Assembly: GCA_030374765.1 (NCBI GenBank)
Contig: JARGXX010000016.1
Span: 372,001-436,000, forward strand
From: Agarophyton chilense
Taxonomy: Eukaryota; Rhodophyta; Florideophyceae; Gracilariales; Gracilariaceae
Length of the DNA: 64,000 nucleotides
Direction: 5' to 3'
Part shown: positions 40,193-48,707 of the stretch, piece after piece
Layout of the letters: the number at the start of each line of letters is the position of its first letter
How positions within the stretch are numbered: the first letter of the stretch is position 1
Position numbers and translations under genes: made by a program
The notes under the pieces: model-generated
What the model saw: only the letters and a program-made list of their open reading frames with translations
Told to the model about the DNA's origin: nothing
Databases searched by the model: none

Positions 40193-40776
40193 ATGCCGCG
40201 CGCTTCCGTGGACTTCACCGAGGAGACGATCAAGGAGTTTCGCGAGGCTTTTGCACTGTTCGATAAGGACGGGGACGGAAGCATCTCGGTGGCCGAGTTG
40301 GGCACGGTGATGCGCAACATGGGGCAGAATCCGACGGACGCGGAGCTGGCGCAAATGATCTCGGAGGTGGACGCGGACGGAAACGGACTGATTGACTTTG
40401 CCGAGTTTGTGACGCTCATGGCGCGCAAGATGAACAACACGGACCGCGACGCGGAGATTCAGGAGGCGTTTTCCGTGTTTGACAAGGACGGCTCTGGAAA
40501 GATCTCCAGCGATGAACTGCGCCAAATCATGAACAGCCTTGGCGAGGACCTCACTGACGAGGAGATCCAGCAGATGATTCGCGAGGCCGACACCAACGGC
40601 GACGGCGAAATCGGTACGTTTCAACAAGTGATTTCTTAAACGTGCGAAGGGGGGGGGGGGGGGGGGGGGGGGCGGCGCTTTTTTGGACTGACATGTTTTG
40701 TGCCCGCGCGCGCCGCTTTTGTCTCTTTCTCTCTCTCTGCGCAGACTACGAGGAGTTTGTGCGCATGCTGTCGTAG
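40193..40776 (+). CDS. Calmodulin, two exons
   Basis: Exons 40193-40613 and 40745-40776 give 150 residues. Four EF-hands: [36 protein letters not shown] and [12 protein letters not shown]. The fourth loop is completed only by splicing the 131-bp intron (GTACGT...CTGCGCAG), which leaves a 10-residue second exon ending FVRMLS. The central linker RKMNNTD and [20 protein letters not shown] make this calmodulin rather than centrin or a CDPK. Calcium binding lets it activate kinases, phosphatases and other targets. The intron carries a 24-base poly-G run at 40649-40672. Start ATG follows a GC-rich leader. Confidence 0.97.
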
Positions 40777-41488
40777 CTACAGCGCAAGGCGACGCGCGCG
40801 CGCATCCGTAAAGCAAAAAAAAAGTTTGACGGCGCCCATATCTTGTACAAACGGAACATTGCGCGGCGCTGGTGCGGGGCGGTGGAGCCACCCCATGGCA
40901 CACACAACATGCGCACAGCAGCAAGCAAGCAAGCAAGCAAGCGGGTGTGCGTGTGACGTGTGTGTCGTGTCGGCACACGTGTGCAGCGCATGCGCGTGTG
41001 TGTCGTGTCGTTACACGTGTGCAGCGCATGCGCGTGTGTTGGGTACAAGAACACGTGTGGCACACGCGCGCGGAGCAAAGCGGGCAATGGGGGGGGGGGG
41101 GGGGGGGGGGGGCGGGCGGGCGACGAGACGAAATGAGCCGCGCGACGGGTCGTCGTTACAAAACAGGCGCACTTTGGAATGGCGCGAGCCGCGAGCGTAA
41201 CGAGCGCGCGTGCGCCAACGCACAACACACACGTGTGTGTGTGAACAAACAGCAGCGCACGGCGGCGGCAGCGGCGGCAGCGGCGGCAGCGGCGGCAGCG
41301 GCGGCAGCGGCGGCAGCGCGCGAGAATATGATGACATGATGATGAATGAGCGCGCTGTAAGCGAGCGACGCTGTCGGAGTAGCAGCGGTGGAACGACGCA
41401 AAAAAGTAGTGGCGTGACGGGGGGGGCGGTGGAAACGTTTTTCTCTTTTCTTTTTTTTATTGCGGCTTGTTTCAACGCTGTTTGACGC
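40777..41488. other. Convergent intergenic region rich in simple repeats
   Basis: Between calmodulin and the second MYB gene. Contains (GCAA)n at 40919-40942, three 38-bp CACGTG units, a 24-base poly-G run at 41089-41112, and GGCGGCAGC repeats at 41262-41318. No gene seen. Confidence 0.7.
40961..41065. repeat. Three 38-bp tandem units with CACGTG
   Basis: CACGTG cores at 40976, 41014 and 41052, exactly 38 bp apart, in TGTGTGTCGTGTCG...CACGTGTG units; the first two also share GCAGCGCATGCGCG. Confidence 0.75.
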
Positions 41489-41950
41489 TCAGTGCGGCGG
41501 CGGTGACGTTTGCGCTGCGGCGTGTGACGACGAGTGGCGCGCGCTCAGTGCGATGCGCGCGCGTCGCACCAACGTGTGTTGCTCCAGCATTTCGTCGCTG
41601 TGAGCGTCCAGGTCGTGGATGGAGCGCTTGAGTTTTGGCGCTTTCAGCTGTCGTTCAAAGAACTTTTGCGCGTGCGACTGAACTTGGGTGCTGCTTTTCG
41701 TCCGCACGTTGGCTGCGATTTGTTTCCAGTTTCCACGTCCAAACCATCGTAACCCCTCCAGAAACAGGTAGTGTTCCAACTTGGTCCAGCCCTGTTTGTA
41801 CCGCCGTCGCACCGGCGGCCTCATGCTCATGGTGCCGCCACTGTCCGCGCTGCAAGCGCTGTTGCAAGTGCTGTGCGTGCTGTGCGCGCTGCTGCTACCC
41901 TGCGTGCAGTCGGAGAGCGCGATGGCGTGTGCTTGTTGTGCTTGTTGTGC

Positions 41951-41981
<31 letters not shown>

Positions 41982-42502
41982 GTCACTCGCGTGGGTGAAT
42001 ACTCAAGTAGATGTGCATTTCGTGCATTGTGTACGGACACTGGAGGTCGCACGCCGTGAAAGGGGCACTTTCCAACGCGTTTGCACGGTTGTAGGTGCTG
42101 GTTTTGCACCCCACACATCACGTGTCCGCTGGCGCTGTACACGCGCCCGTGTACCACCACGCATCCTAGCTGCACCAGCTTGAGCACGTCGTACAGCATC
42201 AAGCCGCCGCCCGATGGAGCGTCCGTCGATGGAGCGTCCGTCGATGGAGCGTCCGTCGATGGAGCCGTCGCCGGCTGTAGCGGAGGAGGAGGCAGCAGCG
42301 GCGGAAGCAGCGGCGGAAGCAGCGGCGGAAGCAGCGGCGGCAACAGCGGCGGCAACAGCGGCGGCAACAACAACGCCGGTCCCAACACCTCCTCGGCCAT
42401 CGCCTCGGGAAGCGCCGCCGTCGCGCCCGGCAGCAGCGGTGGTGCCGGTGGCGCCGGTGGCGTCGGTGGCGTCGGTGGCGATCGGAACTCACCAAAGTGC
42501 AT
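41489..42502 (-). CDS. Second SHAQKYF-class MYB protein (SHAQKFF)
   Basis: 337 residues from ATG 42502. The N-terminal 90 residues are Pro/Leu runs (LLPPLLPP from a repeated 12/15-bp unit) and APSTD repeats. Residues about 95-150 contain a small conserved-looking region with cysteines and histidines (LVQLGCVVVHGRVYSASGHV, CKRVGKCPFHGV), which could bind metal. A poly-Gln run follows. The MYB domain at about 233-290 reads GWTKLEHYLFLEGLRWFGRG, then NWKQIAANV and the class mark SHAQKFF. The end is basic. A nuclear transcription factor role is inferred. It differs from the 27-kb MYB protein outside the domain, so the two are not a recent duplicate pair. Confidence 0.85.
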
Positions 42503-43125
42503 TTTTGCGACAGACGGGCGGCGGTGGCAACGAGAAAACGTCGTAAGCGATAAGCACCAACACGTTGGCGAGAGCTTTCGCGGTCGGGGATACCGCGCGG
42601 CCGCGCGCGTTTTATACCCACTTGAGATGTGAAAAACGCGTGTGTAGCACGCGCGCAAAAGTGCGTTCAGCCGCGTCACAAGACCGGGGGGGGGGAGGGG
42701 GGGGGAAGGAGCGCCACACCACAAACAAAGTACGAGATAACAAAGAGAGAGAGAGAGAGAGCGCGAACAAAACAAAAAGCAACACGTCAAACGCGTTGAG
42801 TCACGATGCGCGCGTGCGCCACACGTGCGCCACACGTGCGCCACAATTGTGCCGAAACACGTCCGAGTGCACGCGCCACGCGCAACTGTTGTTAATAGAC
42901 ACTTTTTACTTGCCGCTGTCATCCGCCGCCGCCGCCGTCGCCGCCGCCGCCGCCGCAGCTCCCCTAAATTAGCATACCCTTGCAACTTGCGTACGCAGTT
43001 CCTCCCCCATATTCCCCCATATTCTCCCATATTCTCCCACATTCTCCCATATTCTCCCACATTCTCCCACATTCTTCCACATTCTTCCACATTCTCCCAC
43101 ATTCTCCCACACTATCATCCCCCTC
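42503..43125. other. Promoter region of the second MYB gene
   Basis: It contains two CACGTG boxes 11 bp apart at 42822 and 42833 inside GCGCCACACGT repeats, a G-rich tract at 42687-42710, a (GA)n run at 42746-42761, a (GCC)n run at 42925-42957, and the 10-bp repeat listed separately. Confidence 0.55.
43005..43108. repeat. 10-bp tandem repeat, about ten units
   Basis: CATATTCTCC and CACATTCTCC variants in a row, ending just before the stop codon of the CIA30/SDR gene at 43126. A 10-bp period matches one helical turn of DNA. Confidence 0.85.
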
Positions 43126-44685
43126 TCACGTGTTCGGCCGCAGTCGCCCCAGCATGGAGCTCATGTCCTCGCGCGGCAGCATGGCCGACGGCGCATACAT
43201 GGACTCAAACGCGTCAAACGTCACGTTGCACGCGCGCGGATCAAGTAGCGATTTCACACATATCTCCGCCACATCCGCCCGGCTGATGGCCCCCGACACA
43301 TCCCCGTCCTGTTCCAGCATGATGGCCTTGTTCCCGCCTGGTTGGTCCGTGAATGTCCCCGCCCGCACAATGCAGTAAGTCAGTCCCGAGTTACGCAGTC
43401 GCTTCTCCGCCACATACTTCCACGCCGTCCTGTCGTTTTTGCCCGCCCATCGCAAACCCCCTTCGTCCAGCGTCGACACGTCGCGCGCCGTCACCGACGA
43501 GCATGACACCAGCACAAAGTCCGGTTGCTCTTGAGTGCGGTAGATCTTGAGGTAGTCCACCGCCAAATAGAACCGTCCGTCGTCCTTCTCCGGCGACAGC
43601 ACCGGCTTGCGGTACTGAATAGCCATCTGTCGAATGTCACCACGCTGCAGCGCTGCCGCCTCGCGCCGTCTCGACCCGTCCGTCGCGTCCACCGCGTAGA
43701 ACTTGGACAGCGCCACGCGCACCGACTGCCACTTGTTCTCGCGCGACCGCACCTCCGCCACGTACTCAAAGCCCCCGCGAACGCTGTCGCCCGTGCGCAG
43801 CACCAGGTAGTACGTCTTACCGTCGCCGATGCAACGCAGAATGAACCCCGAGTACCCGCTCAGGTTGATGCGCGCTGGCACGGTGCGCACCTCGCCCAGC
43901 CCGGAGTATGTGCTAAACACATGTCCCATGAACGCCACGCGCTTGGCGCCCGTGATCTCAAACTTCACGCGCGGCGCCTTGGCCCCATCCACCCCCTCGC
44001 TGGGCACCACGCGCTTCCACTTGCACAGATGCTGCTCGTTGCTAAAGTTGAACAGCGTGCGCTTGGTGGCTTCGGACCGCCCGTAGTACTGCACGCGCGA
44101 GTCGTGAAAGGCGCGGATCAGGTTGCACGTGCCCTCGTACTCCACCTGTTGCGCGTCTTCGTCGCGCCGCGCGCCCACGGCGCAGATCACCTTGTCCACG
44201 TCGCCCGTCGCCTCTAGCAGCGAGTCGTAGTCGTGCAGGCTGCCCTTGACGAAGCTCACGCCGGTGCCCAGCACGTCCAGCGTGGAGCTGTACAAATTCC
44301 TCACCAGCACGCGCACCTTGTAGCCGCGCAGCACCAGCTTGCGCACGATGATGCGCCCCGTCTCGCCCGTGGCTCCGACCACCAGCACCTCCGGCGGCTG
44401 GTCGTCCTCCTCGAACAGCTGCGCCCGGTCCAGGTCGAACAGCTCGTCCGACGCCCCGTCCGTCAGCCCCGCCGCGCGTCTGATTCCGGACAGAAAGTCG
44501 CGCGCCGCCGTAAAAGGATTCTTCGGTGGCGGCGGTGGGGAAGACGAGGCGCTGGCAGCGACGGGGCGCCACGTGCGTCGCGACGCGCAGCGACTCGAGC
44601 ACGCGCAGCGCTTATGCAGCGCGACGGCGGCGGAGATGTCGACGCGCAGCGCGCAGGGCGCGAGGAACGCCGGGCCGGAGCGCAT
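43126..44685 (-). CDS. NAD(P)-binding SDR protein with inserted CIA30 domain
   Basis: 519 residues from ATG 44685. Residues 1-50 are Ala/Arg/Ser-rich, likely an organelle transit peptide. An atypical SDR Rossmann fold begins at 98 (VLVVGATGETGRIIVRKLV, glycine motif at 104-110) and continues to DVDKVICAVGAR. A CIA30-type beta-sandwich follows at about 190-350 (FEITGAKRVAFMGHVFSTYSG, then YSGFILRCIGDGKTYYLVLR, FYAVD). The Rossmann fold resumes with VLVSCSSVTARDV, WKYVAEKRLRNSGLTYCIVRAG and ISRADVAEICVKSL. CIA30 is an assembly factor of respiratory complex I. Photosynthetic organisms have NAD(P)-binding proteins with this insertion, probably acting in the plastid. Function is not proven. Confidence 0.85.
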   Translation of the reverse strand: MRSGPAFLAPCALRVDISAAVALHKRCACSSRCASRRTWRPVAASASSSPPPPPKNPFTAARDFLSGIRRAAGLTDGASDELFDLDRAQLFEEDDQPPEVLVVGATGETGRIIVRKLVLRGYKVRVLVRNLYSSTLDVLGTGVSFVKGSLHDYDSLLEATGDVDKVICAVGARRDEDAQQVEYEGTCNLIRAFHDSRVQYYGRSEATKRTLFNFSNEQHLCKWKRVVPSEGVDGAKAPRVKFEITGAKRVAFMGHVFSTYSGLGEVRTVPARINLSGYSGFILRCIGDGKTYYLVLRTGDSVRGGFEYVAEVRSRENKWQSVRVALSKFYAVDATDGSRRREAAALQRGDIRQMAIQYRKPVLSPEKDDGRFYLAVDYLKIYRTQEQPDFVLVSCSSVTARDVSTLDEGGLRWAGKNDRTAWKYVAEKRLRNSGLTYCIVRAGTFTDQPGGNKAIMLEQDGDVSGAISRADVAEICVKSLLDPRACNVTFDAFESMYAPSAMLPREDMSSMLGRLRPNT

Positions 44686-44715
44686 TGTGAGACGACGATG
44701 GGCGCGCGGCGCGAC

Positions 44716-44760
44716 GAAGACGAGACGAGACGAGACGAGACGAGACGAGACGAGACGAGA
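44716..44760. repeat. (GAGAC)n microsatellite, about nine units
   Basis: Pure 5-bp repeat 30-75 bp upstream of the CIA30/SDR start codon. Because 5 is not a multiple of 3, it makes long shadow frames in several phases. Confidence 0.95.
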
Positions 44761-45169
44761 CGGTGAAGAGTACACGCGCGCGGAGAGACGCGTGCGGCAG
44801 CCGCGTGTAGGGTGCAGTTGAGATCGCGCCGTGCACCCGCGCCCGCCAGCCTCAAATTTTCGCGCTCTCTTCTATTGGCTGCCCTTGAGCATCATTCTTT
44901 GCTCAACTTGGTGTGTTTTTGATCTTCTCCAGTTTCTTCATCGTTGGGTGTGCATGCAATGCTTTCACACCCCCACCCCAGCCACTTCGAGCTCGCCTTC
45001 TATCCGAACAACAAAATGTATTCAACCACCCCCATCGCGTTTCCGTTTCTTTCTTTTGCTCATCGATGACAATGAATTCCCACTTGGCAAAGTCTGTCTC
45101 ATTCCTTGTCGTGTATCTCCCCCTCCTCCAGTCTTCAAACTGCCAAACCATATCATCACAGTTTCATCG
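44761..45169. other. Divergent upstream region
   Basis: Between the CIA30/SDR gene and the secreted-protein gene. GC content falls sharply near 44850, the border of the GC-rich island. Confidence 0.5.
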
Positions 45170-45176
45170 TATAAAA
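45170..45176 (+). promoter_or_regulatory. TATA box of the 45-kb secreted-protein gene
   Basis: TATAAAA, 83 bp before ATG 45253, a normal distance for a TATA box with a 50-base leader. Confidence 0.5.
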
Positions 45177-45252
45177 CTTCAGCGCTTTCCGCCCAGCACC
45201 ACCACCACCATCACCACCACCCACTGCAAACTCTCTCCCTCCGACGACAAGT

Positions 45253-45789
45253 ATGGCCTCCGTAACACGAGTTTCATGTATGCTCCTTGTCGTCTTGTCT
45301 CTCGCCTTCATTCCGCTTTCCATCGCATATGAGAACAATATTTACGACATCATTTGTGCAGACGAAGGCTGTTTTTCCGACTGCGGAGGCCGCGTGTTTT
45401 GCACTCACCACAGTCTGTGGCACGTCCGCGACAACCGTTTCACGTCTTTCTTGAAGGCATATCCTATCTATCGCCGCGAGTTCGGCAACTCCCGAGCAGG
45501 TATCAAGCTCCACGTCTTTCAACAGTACCACATCTCGTCGTTCGTTGTCAACTTCACCGCTCTCAACATCTACGGCTCTCCTGAACGTTCAATGCTCACC
45601 AGCAAAGAGCGAGCGCTCTTGCGTGCGAACCCATACATTGGAAACCCCTATTGTATCATGGAACTGAGGAACAACCATACCGGCGTTTGTCGAATTGAAC
45701 CTGGCGAGCAACCCGCCATAATGTCATTCCCTTGGATGACACTTTGTCGAGGCACAAACGCTGATATCACTCGTAAGAAACGCTGCTGA
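45253..45789 (+). CDS. Secreted protein of unknown family
   Basis: 178 residues. Signal peptide at residues 1-25 (MLLVVLSLAFIPLSIA). The mature protein starts YENNIYDIICADEGC and has an N-terminal cysteine cluster (C, C, C, C within CADEGCFSDCGGRVFC), one mid-protein cysteine pair region (NPYCIMELRNNHTGVC) and a C-terminal pair (LC, RC). Two N-glycosylation sequons (NFT, NHT) fit passage through the ER. I recognise no domain. Hydrophilic, no anchor, so it is probably extracellular. The TATA box and ATG context support the start. Confidence 0.7.
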   Translation: MASVTRVSCMLLVVLSLAFIPLSIAYENNIYDIICADEGCFSDCGGRVFCTHHSLWHVRDNRFTSFLKAYPIYRREFGNSRAGIKLHVFQQYHISSFVVNFTALNIYGSPERSMLTSKERALLRANPYIGNPYCIMELRNNHTGVCRIEPGEQPAIMSFPWMTLCRGTNADITRKKRC

Positions 45790-46368
45790 AACATGCTTCA
45801 ATTACTTGCTTGTCCACTCCCCGTTTTTGTGCATTTTTAAGTTTATGCGTACCTACCAGTATTTGTTCATGCTTTAGCCTTATACACTCAATCAACACAT
45901 GTTTCCCGTTTCTTGCACGCCAATCAAAAGTAAAAGAGCCCTTTTTCTTATACTCCATTCACCCCGTCCAGCCACCCGAACAGTCCGAGGAGCAGCGGTA
46001 GGCCTTTGAGAAGGGTGGCCCCGCGTGGAACACAGCTATATTGCTACCCCTTCACGTTGGGGTTCTCTAGTTACCACTCAACGCTAGGAGAGGCATTTTG
46101 TCCAATCGTCTTGGAGCTCAACTCCCAAATGTCTCTTCGAGTCTTGTCACATAATTCTTCCTTCCCATCTGTAGAGTTTAGGATCGTAAAAAGAATACGA
46201 ACTGGCACATTTTTTATGTGTCAACAATCCCCCTCCCCCACCCAAATTTTTATGGCCGTAGATCAGAATCATTCATCTATGCCTCGACAGCTCCATTGGT
46301 TCCCAAGATATCAACACTAGTAAAAAAAGAACAGGATTTCAGGATGAAACAAAACTTTAGAAAAGAGG
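45790..46368. other. Convergent intergenic region
   Basis: No gene seen. Confidence 0.4.
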
Positions 46369-47520
46369 TCATACGGCTTGCCTCATCTCGCTCACGACAA
46401 ACAAAAAGCCTCCTTCACTCTTTATACTTTTAACAATGGGATTTTTAACAACTACTTTGTCGTCATCCCCAGGTCGGAATGTGCGTGACGCCCATTGCAT
46501 CGGATCCTGTAAATCGCAGAAGCGCCTGTTCCAGAACCCTAAACAACCAAGGAAACAAATTCCACAAGTGACCCCAACTGCTACAACCATCACCAAAATT
46601 CCAGTAGGAATAAAAGTCTCGTCCCTCTTGTCGATTTCGAAATTACACATGTCTTGCCTCGATCCAGAAAAAATGCGCCTCCTCAGCTCATATGGGTCCG
46701 AAATTGCGCCCAGTGGGGCTGTTAGAGCCTTCAAGGTTCGATTTGCGATCATGTCCAGAAAGGGCGTCGTATCGTAAAACACCTCTGTTGGAGAAAAAGC
46801 TATTTCAGATCTTTTTTCCTCTTCGGGAAATGGAATTGAGAAAAAGGTGAGGTTCTGCTTTTTCACAACCGCCACACAAAAGCCGTCTTCACATGCCAAG
46901 GATCCTTCCGCCCAAGAGAGAAGGGCATTATCTCTTAGCCAAGCAAATTGCAGCTTGAAAAGGGGGGTTTGAGAGCAGCTTAGAACGCTGGAAAGCTTGC
47001 TCACATTTCCGGCGAACTGTGAGAAAGAACTTTTATCAACCGAGGTGCATTGCGACTCAATGGCATCTACTTTGAAATCCAAGTCTTGACGTCCGGTTTC
47101 TCGGTTTAGTCCTTCTACAACGAAACAGCTCTGTGTTTCCACCACTAGGGTCTGTACCGGATCACTGAAATAGGAGACCACTACTTCCAAAACAATAAAC
47201 ATCACCACAGAAAGTAGCGTTGTGAGATTAACCCTCCTCAAATGGTTCCGAATTTGGACATGTTCTCCTCTCTGAAGACGGCGACTGTCTGAGTACGAGC
47301 TGATGGCTGAAAGAAAGTGAAATGTGAAAAACTCCGAGACGGTTAAGATGGCAGTGACAATCAAGCTAACAAACTGTGCTTTCAGAGGGATGAGGACCAT
47401 TTTGTCCAGGAGTCTGCTGAAGAAGAGGGGAAATGGTGAAAAAGATGAAAGAGACAATTCCTCGTTAAGATCATATGATCGGTCAGAGAAAGAGTGCGGT
47501 GAAGAATACGTCGGAGGCAT
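46369..47520 (-). CDS. Three-span membrane protein with cysteine-containing loop, unknown
   Basis: 383 residues from ATG 47520. Membrane spans at about residues 48-75 (QFVSLIVTAILTVSEFFTF), 98-118 (LLSVVMFIVLEVVVSYF) and 315-338 (GILVMVVAVGVTCGICFLG). A basic loop (RRLQRGEHVQIRNHLRRVN) separates the first two, so this loop is probably cytosolic and the 200-residue loop between spans 2 and 3 is outside. That loop has six cysteines and N-glycosylation sequons (NVS, NLT, NRT). The tail has NRRFCDLQDPMQWASRTF. No known family recognised. Architecture resembles the protein at 56.0-57.4 kb. Confidence 0.7.
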   Translation of the reverse strand: MPPTYSSPHSFSDRSYDLNEELSLSSFSPFPLFFSRLLDKMVLIPLKAQFVSLIVTAILTVSEFFTFHFLSAISSYSDSRRLQRGEHVQIRNHLRRVNLTTLLSVVMFIVLEVVVSYFSDPVQTLVVETQSCFVVEGLNRETGRQDLDFKVDAIESQCTSVDKSSFSQFAGNVSKLSSVLSCSQTPLFKLQFAWLRDNALLSWAEGSLACEDGFCVAVVKKQNLTFFSIPFPEEEKRSEIAFSPTEVFYDTTPFLDMIANRTLKALTAPLGAISDPYELRRRIFSGSRQDMCNFEIDKRDETFIPTGILVMVVAVGVTCGICFLGCLGFWNRRFCDLQDPMQWASRTFRPGDDDKVVVKNPIVKSIKSEGGFLFVVSEMRQAV

Positions 47521-48707
47521 TGAATAACAAAAGTAATATGATAGTAGATACACACATGTTTATGCATATGCAACTACCGCTACTACGGTTGGGCTGCGAC
47601 AAGGTCTTGGCTACTTCAAAGGGCAAATGATACATGCAAGCAGTACAACAAAACGAAAAATTTGTATCATAACTGAACCAGAAAAGACAGTTTTTGCATG
47701 ACATCTGTCTGCTCGTCGTTGTTTTTATGAGTCACGTTTGCCAGCGCCTCACGGGGGGATGCTCCTGAAAGAATGGACCTGATTTTCTGAGAATGACACG
47801 ACATTGCGCCCGTGTCGTTAAACGTTGGAGCTTTCTATCTATCGTGATCTATCACAACGGTGCCAACCTCTTCGAGATCACCGAAGCGATGGATACGTTT
47901 GAGGCTCTGGGTTTGAGCACCCTACAGAAATCTTGCGCGTTTTAATTCCAATTGGAATGATAATCAATCTGCAAAAACGTTCTCATTGGGATGCTTCATA
48001 CAATGCATTGCATTGCACGATAACTCGTTCAACGCATATGTTTGTTGGAACAGCTATCTGTGAGTTCTTGAGGTGAACCACGGACAAACTGTTTCGAGCA
48101 GAGCGTGGAAGCCGAGCGCAGGCAGATTCAGAGGTTGATCCAGCCCACGTATGCTTTATGATCGATGTACTGCAACGATGCCGGAGAGTTTGGATTGCAT
48201 CAGCAGAGAGAAAGGCAGCCCTGGAAGTGATGGAGCCATCTACTAGAGATAGACACTTGTGGAAAGTGGGTTTTTGACGTCTGAGATTCTCTGCCTGACA
48301 GAGAGGAAGTCCTAAATTGTAAAAAGTGTGGGAGCTCACTACTAATACAGCTGTCCACGTTCCTCTGGTGTCTGGCCGGACACTTTTATAGCCTAGTGGT
48401 CATCACAAAAAGCGTCAGTTGAGCAAGGAAATTCCTTGAAAAATGTGTAGGCAAAAGTGGGCCAAGAAGGACAATTTGACCAAGTAATTATATTATTGAA
48501 AAACAATTGTTCTTGAATCACAATCACGCGCAGCATGATGCTCCTCTTTCAACGAATGTCGTCCATCGCACTCGTGTGTGCTGCAAAGTCTGCACCGCAA
48601 ACGTCTCTGCGAAGCGGTCAGCGTCACAGCGCGATCTTCTTCTTCCTTGCTGCATTGAGCTCCTATTCGTACGCCACAACGCGTTCCGTGCGTCCGCCCG
48701 ACGCGCC
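47521..48707. other. Intergenic, divergent upstream regions
   Basis: A minus-strand frame at 47983-48339 lacks an ATG and was not accepted. Nothing else seen. Confidence 0.4.

Noticed and set aside
39974-41065. Minus-strand frame of 363 codons over calmodulin
   Set aside because: Antisense shadow of the calmodulin exons and the poly-G intron.
47983-48339. 118-codon minus-strand frame
   Set aside because: No ATG start, no motifs, no promoter.
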